This document shows positions 1-5,409 of a DNA stretch of 5,409 bases, in pieces. The DNA lies in contig CANOBT010000291.1 in the NCBI GenBank assembly GCA_947564305.1, positions 1 to 5,409 of the forward strand. Reading direction: 5' to 3'. The notes under the pieces are model-generated. The model saw nothing but the letters and a program-made list of their open reading frames with translations. It did no database searches and had not been told where the DNA came from. The first letter of the stretch is position 1; every line of letters starts with the position of its first letter. The translations under genes were made by a program, and so were the position numbers. The stretch is from an uncultured Lachnospiraceae bacterium. GTDB lineage: Bacteria > Bacillota_A > Clostridia > Lachnospirales > Lachnospiraceae.

Positions 1-15
1 AATATGTAGCAAGGT

Positions 16-1248
16 TCACGGATTCGGGTCTCCCTTCAGCTCCACCATAAGCGGTTCATGATGGATGGCAGGCAGAATCCGTTCCAGTAAGTCGTCCATC
101 TTGATGCGGAGACTGCTTGTATTGACGTTAGGGTGACAGCCGAAATAAGTCCCTTTCAGCACATCCCGGTCCATCAGGAGCTGTACCCGGTTCTCCGCAT
201 CGTTCATCAGTCCCAGGACGCTGACCGAGCCCGGGGAAATCCCCAGGAAGCGTTCCATGAATTCCGGTTCCCCAAAGGAGAGCCTGGCGCTTCCAATCTG
301 CTTTGAAAGCTCCTTCGTCTTGAACTTTTTATCCGCCGGCATCATCAGCAGATAAAAACGGGTTGCCTGCTGATTGCGCAGAAACAGGTTTTTACAGATA
401 AAGGCATCCAGGATTTCGTCAATCTTTTCACAGGCCTTCATAGTTTTCGCCTCCGGATGGTCGATGTGGAAATAGGGGACTTTAAGCCGGTCCAACAGGC
501 CGTAGGCGGCAGTTTCCTTGGGTCTGCGGGCCTTCTCTTCCGCGGGACGTCCAGGAAGCAGGGCCATGGGGGAAGGGGATTCCCGGTAACTGCCCCTGTA
601 CCACCCGGAAATGCCATTCTTTTTCACATAACATCCGGACGCATGGCTGTAGAGGACGGAAAGTTCGTCCCCGGCGTTCACTTCCAGTTCCTCGTCGCTG
701 TAATCATTGGCATGCCATCCGTCCTCCCGACGGTAGAGGTAACAGGAGGGAATCCACAATTCTTTGCCGCTGCCCGAATGGCGGCAGAGCGTCATGCCAT
801 CCTTTTCTTCCAGGAGATCCACCTGGCTGTCGAGATACTGGATGTACAGGGAGAAAGGCTTCTTTTCCTGGTTCTCCAGGGCTGTCACAAGGGGAAAGGC
901 ATCGTAGGATTCCCAGGTGACCTTTTCCATGGGGGCATCCTTGTCCGGAAAAACCAGGGCGTTCAGCTGTCCTGTGGTCTTCAGGCCGCATCCGCCGTCC
1001 ATGGCAATGACCCTGCGCTCATAGTCGAAGAGGGGATTTATGTTCAGCTCGTCCTGTCTGTAGAGACATACCGGCCAGTGCCCGGTGACCACGCATCGGG
1101 AAAAGCGGCAGTCCTGTTCCAGAAAACAGTCGTTTTTCAGCCACTGATACCTGGGGGTGCCGGACAGGCGGTCCAGGTCATCGGTGGGAATTCCCCCATG
1201 GACGAAAAGATAGGAACCCATATCCAGAATGGTGGGAAGCTGTCGCAA
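16..1248 (-). pseudogene. 5'-truncated metallophosphoesterase fused to ProX/YbaK prolyl-tRNA deacylase domain
   Basis: The 410-codon frame opens with the C-terminal half of a PPP-type metallophosphoesterase. Seen: LFVHGGI at residues 14-20, VTGHWPV at 54-60 and AMDGGCG at 82-88, which match the distal metal-ligand histidines of that family. The proximal GDxHG, GDxxD and GNHD/E motifs are absent. A middle stretch (about 130-222) looks like a small beta-rich linker domain. Residues about 246-405 are a full ProX/PrdX-type YbaK editing domain, with CKNLFL at 285-290, KTKELSKQIGS at 310-320, PGSVSVLGL at 339-347 and GCHP at 370-373; this family hydrolyses mischarged Ala-tRNA(Pro). The only upstream start is a TTG with no ribosome binding site. 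The same frame stays open back to about 1272, then meets a stop where KTR-gene sequence begins. Phosphatase activity is therefore lost; the editing domain could still fold if translated by readthrough of the upstream operon. Confidence 0.85.
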
Positions 1249-1436
1249 AAACGAAATTTCCGGAGCATAATGTTAATAACTGTTATCTGCAAATTCTTTG
1301 CGTCAATCAGACTTTCCTGTTTGCATTTTGGGCAGTAGAGAGGAAAGTTTTTCAATTCTGTATCTGTTCGTATCTGTAATCTTGTTTTATTTCCGCAGAC
1401 AGGGCAGTGTATCCATTCTAAAATCGTGCTTACCAT
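1137..1436 (-). CDS. Cysteine-rich KTR zinc-ribbon protein with chimaeric C-terminal tail
   Basis: Residues 1-54 form a small zinc-ribbon protein: CPVC at 11-14 and CPKC at 35-38 give four zinc ligands, with GNKTRL after the first pair and ELKNFPLYCPKCKQE leading into the second. This is the cysteine-rich KTR family, a short protein of roughly 55-60 residues often carried by Firmicute conjugative elements; its function is unknown. Start: ATG with GAGAGG eight bases upstream, 21 bases after the CPBP gene's stop, so it is the third gene of the tetR operon. Odd: after ITVI (residue 54, base 1275) the reading frame runs out of frame through the phosphatase gene for about 45 more residues of low-complexity, proline- and aromatic-rich sequence (to 1137). 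The native C-terminus has been lost at a junction; the tail is probably not functional. Confidence 0.8.
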   Translation of the reverse strand: MVSTILEWIHCPVCGNKTRLQIRTDTELKNFPLYCPKCKQESLIDAKNLQITVINIMLRKFRFCDSFPPFWIWVPIFSSMGEFPPMTWTACPAPPGISG

Positions 1437-1457
1437 ATCATCTACCTCTCTTATTTT

Positions 1458-2138
1458 TTATAAAAAGAATACAAACACGGCAACAAGGGATATTGCATTT
1501 CCGAGAATGTGTGAAAAGGTGCTGATAACGCAATTCTCGGATTTTTGATAAATCTCCGAGAAAATCAAGCTGTCAATAAATACGCCGGCAATGTCATAAG
1601 CTACAATCCCTATGTTTCCTGTAGCAATATGTCCAGCAGCAAAAACAGCGGATGATACCACTGCACTAACCCAAATCGGAAATATTTTTGAGGATTTTCC
1701 AAAGAAGAAACCTCGATACGCAATTTCTTCTCCAAATGCTGCAATGATAACTTGACCTATCAATAATGCTGTCTTATCGAAAGACAGTATAGAACTCGTC
1801 CGTCCCATTACATGGGCAACAAATTCTCCGCCGAAAATCATATCTCCTACAACAAGCGCTGCAATACCACTCACGCTCGGTAGCAACACCAAAAGAAGCA
1901 CACCCGACTTTTTGAAATCCGCCGCAAGCGTATTGAAACGCAACCCCGATTCGGCACCTCGTGTTTTGGTGACAGCTTCCACTATAAAGAAAAACGCTAC
2001 CCCCACAAATACGGAATATCCTGCTATTGTCGAGGACGGAACAACTTTCGTTAAAGTCAACAGTATCATTACTGTTATACCTATGAGTGTGAGAACAACA
2101 CTTTTTTTGTTATTACTCATAATTTGCTGATTTTTCAT
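1458..2138 (-). CDS. CPBP-family intramembrane metalloprotease homologue (CAAX protease/Abi type)
   Basis: A 226-residue, very hydrophobic protein with about six to seven membrane segments (roughly 13-33, 40-56, 79-102, 123-146, 154-172, 176-193, 207-226). It carries the full set of CPBP (Abi/CAAX protease-like) signature motifs: EEIAYRG at 137-143 (EExxxR), FxxxH at 166-170, and HxxxN at 210-214. In this family the glutamates and histidines form the intramembrane active site; members process prenylated proteins, act in bacteriocin self-immunity, or release regulators. The substrate here cannot be read from sequence. Its ATG overlaps the regulator's TGA (ATGA), and a strong GGAGG lies seven bases upstream inside the regulator gene, so the two are translationally coupled. 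It is the likely effector controlled by the TetR-type protein. Family assignment is firm; role is inferred. Confidence 0.9.
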   Translation of the reverse strand: MKNQQIMSNNKKSVVLTLIGITVMILLTLTKVVPSSTIAGYSVFVGVAFFFIVEAVTKTRGAESGLRFNTLAADFKKSGVLLLVLLPSVSGIAALVVGDMIFGGEFVAHVMGRTSSILSFDKTALLIGQVIIAAFGEEIAYRGFFFGKSSKIFPIWVSAVVSSAVFAAGHIATGNIGIVAYDIAGVFIDSLIFSEIYQKSENCVISTFSHILGNAISLVAVFVFFL

Positions 2139-2707
2139 TTCGTTTCCTCCTGTGCGGCTAATATTGCCCCTCTGTAAGCCCGTTCTAAATGAGATTTTAT
2201 GAGTTCTTCATCATACTCTAATGAATTGTTGGCTATGATACTTGCATATCCATGGGCAAATAGAGAAATTGATAAAAAAGCTTTTTTTGTCTGCTCAATA
2301 TTCATGCCTATTGCTTTCTGCATTGCAGAAATAACAGGTACAAGTTCTGGTGAGTCAATCATTTCAAGCAGATTGTTCTCAACTGCAAAACCCGATTGAA
2401 ATAGAAAGCGGAATAAGTTTGGTTCTTCAACCGCAAATCGAATATAGTTTATTCCGATTCCAAGCATAGCCCCTTTCTGTGGTTCTTTAATCTTCATCAA
2501 ATATTCTGTATGATACCAGTCCAATTTTGCATAGACAGCTTTTTTTAATTCCTCAATCGTCGCAAAGTGGTACATAACAGGCTGTGTTGAACAATTAAGC
2601 TTTTTGGCAACAGTCCTTGCATTGATGTTTTCCCCACCTGCTTCACGGGCAACCTCAAAGGCAGCGTCAATAACCATATTTTTTGTGATTTTAGGTTTTG
2701 GCGGCAT
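2135..2707 (-). CDS. TetR/AcrR-family transcriptional regulator
   Basis: A 190-residue protein of typical TetR length. The N-terminal helix-turn-helix spans about residues 9-55: INARTVAKKLNC at 28-39 forms the scaffold helix and turn, and STQPVMYHF at 40-48 the recognition helix. The C-terminal ligand/dimerisation half (about 60-185) includes an HGYASIIANNS segment (152-162) resembling the WHG-type TetR C-terminal domain; the ligand is unknown. The ATG is preceded by AGGAGG with seven-base spacing. It is the first gene of a minus-strand operon with the CPBP protease (4-base ATGA overlap) and the KTR gene. A near-consensus promoter and a 26-bp palindrome over the expected transcription start lie directly upstream, which argues for autorepression. 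No sign of truncation. Family certain; inducer and full regulon unknown. Confidence 0.93.
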   Translation of the reverse strand: MPPKPKITKNMVIDAAFEVAREAGGENINARTVAKKLNCSTQPVMYHFATIEELKKAVYAKLDWYHTEYLMKIKEPQKGAMLGIGINYIRFAVEEPNLFRFLFQSGFAVENNLLEMIDSPELVPVISAMQKAIGMNIEQTKKAFLSISLFAHGYASIIANNSLEYDEELIKSHLERAYRGAILAAQEETK

Positions 2708-2726
2708 AGCTTTTCCTCCTACTTAA

Positions 2727-2752
2727 TAATTCATGTTATATAACAAGAATTA
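2727..2752. promoter_or_regulatory. Palindromic operator, probable TetR-family binding site
   Basis: A 26-bp inverted repeat centred between 2739 and 2740. The inner 12 bases (2734-2745, TGTTATATAACA) are a perfect palindrome; one mismatched pair follows (2733/2746), then six more matching pairs. It begins one base downstream of the -10 hexamer and covers the expected transcription start, the usual place for an autoregulatory TetR-family operator. Binding by the adjacent regulator is inferred from position and symmetry. Confidence 0.82.
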
Positions 2753-2753
2753 C

Positions 2754-2782
2754 ATTATAAACCGCAAATCTGATTTTGTCAA
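2754..2782 (-). promoter_or_regulatory. Near-consensus sigma-A promoter of the tetR-CPBP-KTR operon
   Basis: Read on the minus strand, a perfect TTGACA (-35, bases 2777-2782) is followed by exactly 17 bases and a perfect TATAAT (-10, bases 2754-2759). The expected transcription start is about six to eight bases further, near 2746-2748, inside the adjoining palindrome, leaving a leader of about 40 bases before the regulator's ATG. Such a strong promoter fits a gene set that is held down by a repressor. Confidence 0.9.
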
Positions 2783-3118
2783 TCCTTAGACTAAACTTTC
2801 ACCCAATTTTCTCTAATCAGAAAACACTATAAAGCATGAAAGTAAAAAGAGAAGAATGAGAGGAATTCCGTTGTAGTCGGCATTCGTGGAAATGTGTATA
2901 ACTGGCTATTTTATGGAATTGTGGGTAACTCTGTTTGCAGGACGTGGGAAAGCTGCTCTTTAGCTTTTCCATGTGCTGTGAATAGAGTTATCCATGATTC
3001 CATAGCCTGTTATGCACATTTCCGCAATGCTTGTCTTTTGGTCTTTGGTTCGGAATAGCGTGGTGCTGGCGGTCTATATCTTGTTTTCGGTTGCTTGCTT
3101 CTTTACCATACATGAGCA
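2783..3118. other. Gene-free intergenic region upstream of the tetR operon
   Basis: About 330 bases with no convincing coding frame on either strand. The left part (2783-2863) is AT-rich and purine-rich, with a small AT hairpin (arms 2807-2812 and 2819-2824) and a TATAAA at 2828-2833 that lacks a recognisable -35 partner. The middle is dominated by the long inverted repeat listed separately (2880-3030). The right part (3031-3118) is T-rich with no U-run terminator. It may mark the end of the mobile cargo segment. Confidence 0.6.
2880..3030 (+). repeat. 151-base imperfect inverted repeat; candidate structured RNA or replication/transfer element
   Basis: The left arm (2880-2954) and right arm (2962-3030) pair around a seven-base loop (2955-2961). 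Aligning the left arm with the reverse complement of the right gives nine transitions, two true mismatches, one five-base bulge (left arm, near 2910-2914) and a small internal loop near the base. All nine transitions lie in the direction that makes G-U or U-G pairs in a plus-strand transcript; in the minus-strand transcript they would be A-C clashes. A further six-base pairing, ATTCCG (2865-2870) with CGGAAT (3051-3056), could close the base. This favours a plus-strand RNA, but no promoter or terminator is clear. Several 9-base words in the arms are one base off the DnaA box, so a DNA role is also possible. I do not recognise it as a known family. Confidence 0.7.
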
Positions 3119-3328
3119 TTGACGCCGGGGATGCCTGTGAAGATGGAGGTGGAAAAGGGCGCGTGGTTTAAGATAGGCGTGAACGTGCAGAACCCCACGG
3201 ATGAAAGTAAGGATGTGTATGTATCCGTGGGCAATGTGGAAGTGAGGATTGCTTCTTCAGAGGAAGCGCAGGCACAAAGTACGTCAGCAGGGCAGAAAAC
3301 TAAACATTTGACAAGTATGCAGCACTAA
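3119..3328 (+). pseudogene. Remnant of an unrecognised protein, probably 5'-truncated
   Basis: The frame reads as credible, hydrophilic, valine-rich protein from about residue 4 to 50 (for instance FKIGVNVQNPTDESKDVYVS at 17-36), with alternating hydrophobic residues suggestive of a beta-sandwich-like domain. It then turns into a poorer tail (about 53-69) that may be sequence past a junction. The only starts are a TTG at 3119 and internal ATGs, none with a ribosome binding site, and a stop lies just upstream (3113-3115). No signal peptide or known motif is visible. I do not recognise the family. It is most likely an internal or C-terminal scrap of a larger protein, given the debris around it. 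Confidence 0.4.
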
Positions 3329-3681
3329 CGGCCATACTGGATTTGAAAGAATGCTTTGCACAGTGTGTAGCATATTTCTGAGGGAATGGCAAATGTTTTT
3401 TTATGTTCGTCTTGACAAATGCCTCATTGTGGGAGAATATATCAATGGATGTTGGGCCGCCTGAAGGGAAAGAGAACCCTGACGCTGCGAATTTCTTCCC
3501 GATGACCAGTCCTGCCATGCAGATGGCGAATGTCACGGTTGAGATGATGAGGGCGCAGACCAGGGCCATCAGGAAATCATATTCCGCAATGGGATGTGGC
3601 GATTGTCAGCGAAAATATGACTTGCTCGTGAGGGTTCTGCGACATTCGGGTAATGTTGTATAAGAAAAGGAGTAAGTCAGG
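3329..3681. other. Degenerate region between the protein scrap and the small membrane gene
   Basis: No intact gene apart from the MntP-like relic at 3486-3584. Short frames on both strands are open but lack ribosome binding sites and conserved motifs. A TTGACA at 3412-3417 has only poor -10 matches after it. Bases 3601-3664 lead into the ribosome binding site of the membrane protein gene and show a TATAAG at 3659-3664 without a -35. The region reads as pieces of decayed genes. Confidence 0.5.
3486..3584 (-). pseudogene. mntP: Short fragment resembling the manganese efflux pump MntP
   Basis: About 32 residues on the minus strand read EYDFLMAL, then a hydrophobic helix with VTFAICMAGLVIGKKF. 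In MntP-family manganese exporters a helix of this form (VTF, small-residue run, G-x-x-I-G-K-K-F-G) precedes the last conserved lysine/glycine-rich loop. After GKKF the expected G-T-K-L continuation is missing and the frame reads unrelated, non-membrane sequence; upstream, the frame meets a stop near 3609. The preceding domains are absent from the window. It is therefore a relic, if the match is right; the assignment rests on recalled family pattern over a short stretch. The plus-strand frame over the same bases (3403-3663) is a shadow. Confidence 0.45.
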
Positions 3682-3921
3682 ATGAAACGAAATAAAGTAT
3701 CCCCGTTGCTGTGGCTACTGCTGATTCCAGGACAGCTTTTGGCCGGCGTTTTCTTCGTATGGATCGGCATCCGGCTGGATTTGATGATTTTTGCAAGTGG
3801 GGAAGGCGGCCATGGAATCCCTATCTTTTCCGCAATTTTTTTTGTGATTGCGGCGGCGGTGACAATAGTGGTACTGATTCTGGCAGTAGTGCTGACGATT
3901 CGGGGATTTCTTCGGAAGTAA
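3682..3921 (+). CDS. Small two-helix membrane protein of unknown function
   Basis: A 79-residue protein with two clear membrane helices: about residues 8-30 (LLWLLLIPGQLLAGVFFVWI) and 49-73 (rich in I, V, A, F). They are joined by a short loop with a glycine/histidine cluster (ASGEGGHG, 38-45), and the protein ends in a basic tail (RGFLRK). The N-terminus KRNK is basic, so by the positive-inside rule both ends are cytoplasmic. The ATG has a good AAAGGAG nine bases upstream, which supports real translation and this start. No clear promoter is visible. It runs convergent with the nitroreductase fragment, with only eight bases between the two stop codons and no terminator hairpin. I do not recognise the family, but it appears to be the only intact gene in the right-hand part of the window. 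Confidence 0.75.
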   Translation: MKRNKVSPLLWLLLIPGQLLAGVFFVWIGIRLDLMIFASGEGGHGIPIFSAIFFVIAAAVTIVVLILAVVLTIRGFLRK

Positions 3922-3929
3922 TCTGAAAA

Positions 3930-4253
3930 TCAGCCTCTCCATTCAACGATATCGTCAATCCTCTTGCGCGGCCTTTCCTCCGGGAATTCATCAGGATAAC
4001 CAAAGGCGATAGCCGCGATAAGCTGACCATCGCTATCCAGCCATTGGCTCAGTTCGGCATATGCAAAGAAAATGTCGCATATCCAAAGGCTGCCGATTCC
4101 TTTCTCCGTAGCGGCCAGGAGCATATTCTGTATGGAAGCGCTTACAGACTGGGTATTGCAGATTTCGGAAATGTGCTCCTCCGGCGTCAAATCCTCCAGA
4201 ATGCTCTTGCCTAATGAATTGACCACAAACACAATGACCGGCGCTTCCTCCAT
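3930..4253 (-). pseudogene. C-terminal half of a nitroreductase-family flavoprotein
   Basis: The 107-residue frame matches the distal half of the FMN-dependent nitroreductase fold. Residues 4-11 (APVIVFVV) are the core strand after the missing N-terminal lobe. Residues 36-60 (SVSASIQNMLLAATEKGIGS then LWICD) are the long dimer-interface helix and strand contacting FMN. Residues 78-107 (LIAAIAFGYPDE then a charged tail RPRKRIDDIVEWRG) are the usual C-terminus. The family is normally about 170-190 residues and begins with an R-R-S-x-R motif that binds FMN phosphate; that part (about 70-80 residues) is absent. The ATG at 4253 has no ribosome binding site, and beyond it the sequence belongs to the oppositely oriented AAA-ATPase gene. 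The product should be inactive. Confidence 0.82.
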
Positions 4254-4259
4254 GATATA

Positions 4260-5409
4260 ATGACGGCCTGGGATTATACGGAAGAGTATCCGGAGCTGGA
4301 AGGGAAAAGCCTTGCGGATGCCATGATTGGCTGTGTGGAAAAATCAGGGAAAGCGTTCGTGTTCATCATTGACGAGTGGGACGCGCTGATTCGGGAGGCG
4401 AAGGGAGATACGGTAGTACAGAGGAAGTATCTGAATTTCCTCAGGGGCTGGTTCAAGAACAACAACTTCACGCCCAAGGCGGTGGCGGCGGCTTACATGA
4501 CGGGAATCCTGCCCATCAAGAAGGACGGCTCCCAGTCAGCCATCTCGGATTTTAGAGAATATTCGGTGCTTGATCCGGATGGGTTCGCGGAGTTTACCGG
4601 TTTCACGGAAAGTGAGGTAAAGAGGCTGTGTGAAAGCTACGGGATGGACTTCGGGGATGCCAAAAACTGGTATGATGGGTACGATTTCCCGGATATCGGG
4701 GCAATCTACAATCCCTATTCAGTCATGCTGGCCATGAGAAAGAGGAAGTTCGGCTCCTACTGGCAGAGGACTTCTGCGGCGGAATCCCTGATGAAATATA
4801 TCAATATGGACTTTGAGGGGCTGCAGGAGACCATTTCCCGGCTGATTTCCGGGGAAGAGGTAGAGGTCGACACAGACCTTTTCGAGAATGACTTTGTATC
4901 CTTTAAAAGCTGCGATGATGTGCTGACTCTGCTGATTCATTTGGGGTACCTGACCTGGCATGAGGAGGAGGGGACGGTGCGCATCCCCAATGAAGAGGTG
5001 CGGATTGAGTTCCGAAAGATTCTGAAGGGCACGAACGTGAACCGGAAATGGATGGAGCTGCTTGGCCGCTCCGAAAAGCTTTTGGAGGATACGATAGCGG
5101 GAGATGCAGAGGCAGTCGCAAAGGCCGTGGAAGAGATTCGGGATTCCCAATATGCGCCCACCTACTATAATGACGAACAGGCATTGCGGTATGTAATCAA
5201 GTTCGCGTACATTGCTGCCATAGACCAGTACCTGAAGGTGGAGGAGCTTCCCTCCGGAAAAGGAATCGCGGACGTGGTGTACCTGCCGAAACGCAGATCC
5301 ACGCTTCCGGCGCTGGTGGTGGAGCTGAAATGGAACAAGTCATCCGAGGGAGCAGCAATTTCAGAACAAATCAGTGCAAACCGGGGCAGGATATATATCT
5401 TTCTGAGGT
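4260..5409 (+). pseudogene. N-terminally truncated AAA-ATPase with PD-(D/E)XK nuclease-like domain, runs off the window
   Basis: An open frame of 383 codons without a stop. Residues 31-48 contain a Walker B strand (AFVFIIDEWDAL, acidic pair D38/E39), followed by a sensor-like segment YMTGILPIKK and a conserved region with NWYDGYDF and YNPYSVM. The C-terminal part is a PD-(D/E)XK_9-like nuclease fold: GKGIADVVYLPKRR with D338, then VVELKWNK with E355 and K357. This is the AAA-ATPase-like/DUF1703 class, usually over 500 residues, abundant in gut Clostridia and Bacteroidetes; it is suspected to be linked to mobile DNA or defence, but its function is not established. The P-loop (Walker A) and everything before it are missing. 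The ATG at 4260 has no ribosome binding site and abuts the nitroreductase remnant. ATP binding should be lost. The 3' end lies outside the window. Confidence 0.85.

Noticed and set aside
457..1338. Long 293-codon plus-strand frame
   Set aside because: It lies antisense to the phosphatase-ProX gene, whose minus-strand frame shows clear conserved motifs; no motif or ribosome binding site supports the plus-strand reading.
2854..2877. Tiny leader-type ORF (ATG, six codons, TAG) ahead of the hairpin
   Set aside because: Six codons with a weak purine-rich upstream stretch and no attenuation-like features; expected by chance.
2880..3030. Hairpin as an integron attC site
   Set aside because: The arms lack proper RYYYAAC and GTTRRRY core sites and no integrase or cassette gene order is seen.
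2880..3030. Hairpin as a retron msr-msd RNA
   Set aside because: No reverse transcriptase is encoded within the window on either side; kept only as something to test against models.
3304..3381. 25-codon plus-strand stretch with protein-like composition (contains YAALTAILDLKECFAQC)
   Set aside because: Too short, bounded by stops on both sides with no start or ribosome binding site; may be a relic but chance cannot be excluded.
3412..3440. TTGACA as a promoter for the small membrane gene
   Set aside because: The bases 16-18 downstream give only poor -10 matches and the gene starts over 240 bases away.
3403..3663. 86-codon plus-strand frame
   Set aside because: It overlaps the MntP-like relic on the other strand, has no ribosome binding site at its start and reads as low-complexity, family-free sequence.
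3910..3945. Terminator between the convergent membrane-protein and nitroreductase genes
   Set aside because: Only a four-base CTGA/TCAG stem with a three-base loop and no adjacent T-run.
4719..5150. 143-codon minus-strand frame
   Set aside because: Antisense shadow of the AAA-ATPase/PD-(D/E)XK gene, which is the conserved frame.

Overview
The window looks like an accessory, rearranged stretch from a Gram-positive gut-type Clostridia genome, most likely Lachnospiraceae. This is inferred from the AGGAGG-type ribosome binding sites, a near-consensus housekeeping promoter, a ProX/YbaK-type prolyl-tRNA deacylase domain, an AAA-ATPase/PD-(D/E)XK protein of the kind that multiplies in these genomes, and a cysteine-rich KTR protein familiar from Firmicute conjugative elements. 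No species can be named from the sequence alone.

Layout. Bases 16-1270 (minus) hold the 3' part of a metallophosphoesterase fused to a ProX/YbaK domain; its catalytic N-terminus is missing. At about 1274 it joins, out of frame, the end of a small zinc-ribbon KTR gene. Bases 1275-2782 are a visibly AT-richer three-gene minus-strand operon: TetR-family regulator, CPBP-family intramembrane protease homologue, KTR protein. It is driven by a textbook promoter (TTGACA, 17-base spacer, TATAAT) with a 26-bp near-perfect palindrome directly downstream of the -10, probably the regulator's own operator. Bases 2787-3118 contain no gene but hold a 151-base imperfect hairpin whose arm differences are almost all G-U compatible in a plus-strand transcript. 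From 3119 to 3600 there is gene debris: a plus-strand protein scrap and a short minus-strand piece resembling the manganese exporter MntP. An apparently intact small two-helix membrane protein follows (3682-3921, plus), convergent with the C-terminal half of a nitroreductase (3930-4253, minus). That fragment abuts, head to head, an N-terminally truncated AAA-ATPase/PD-(D/E)XK protein (4260 to window end, plus).

How the parts relate. The only coherent functional unit is the autoregulated tetR-CPBP-KTR operon, best read as cargo of a mobile element. The surrounding genes are mostly fragments joined at several breakpoints, suggesting repeated insertion and deletion (or, less likely, assembly chimaeras). 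The most interesting unexplained signal is the long hairpin at 2880-3030. I see no CRISPR array, tRNA, rRNA or intact transposase.
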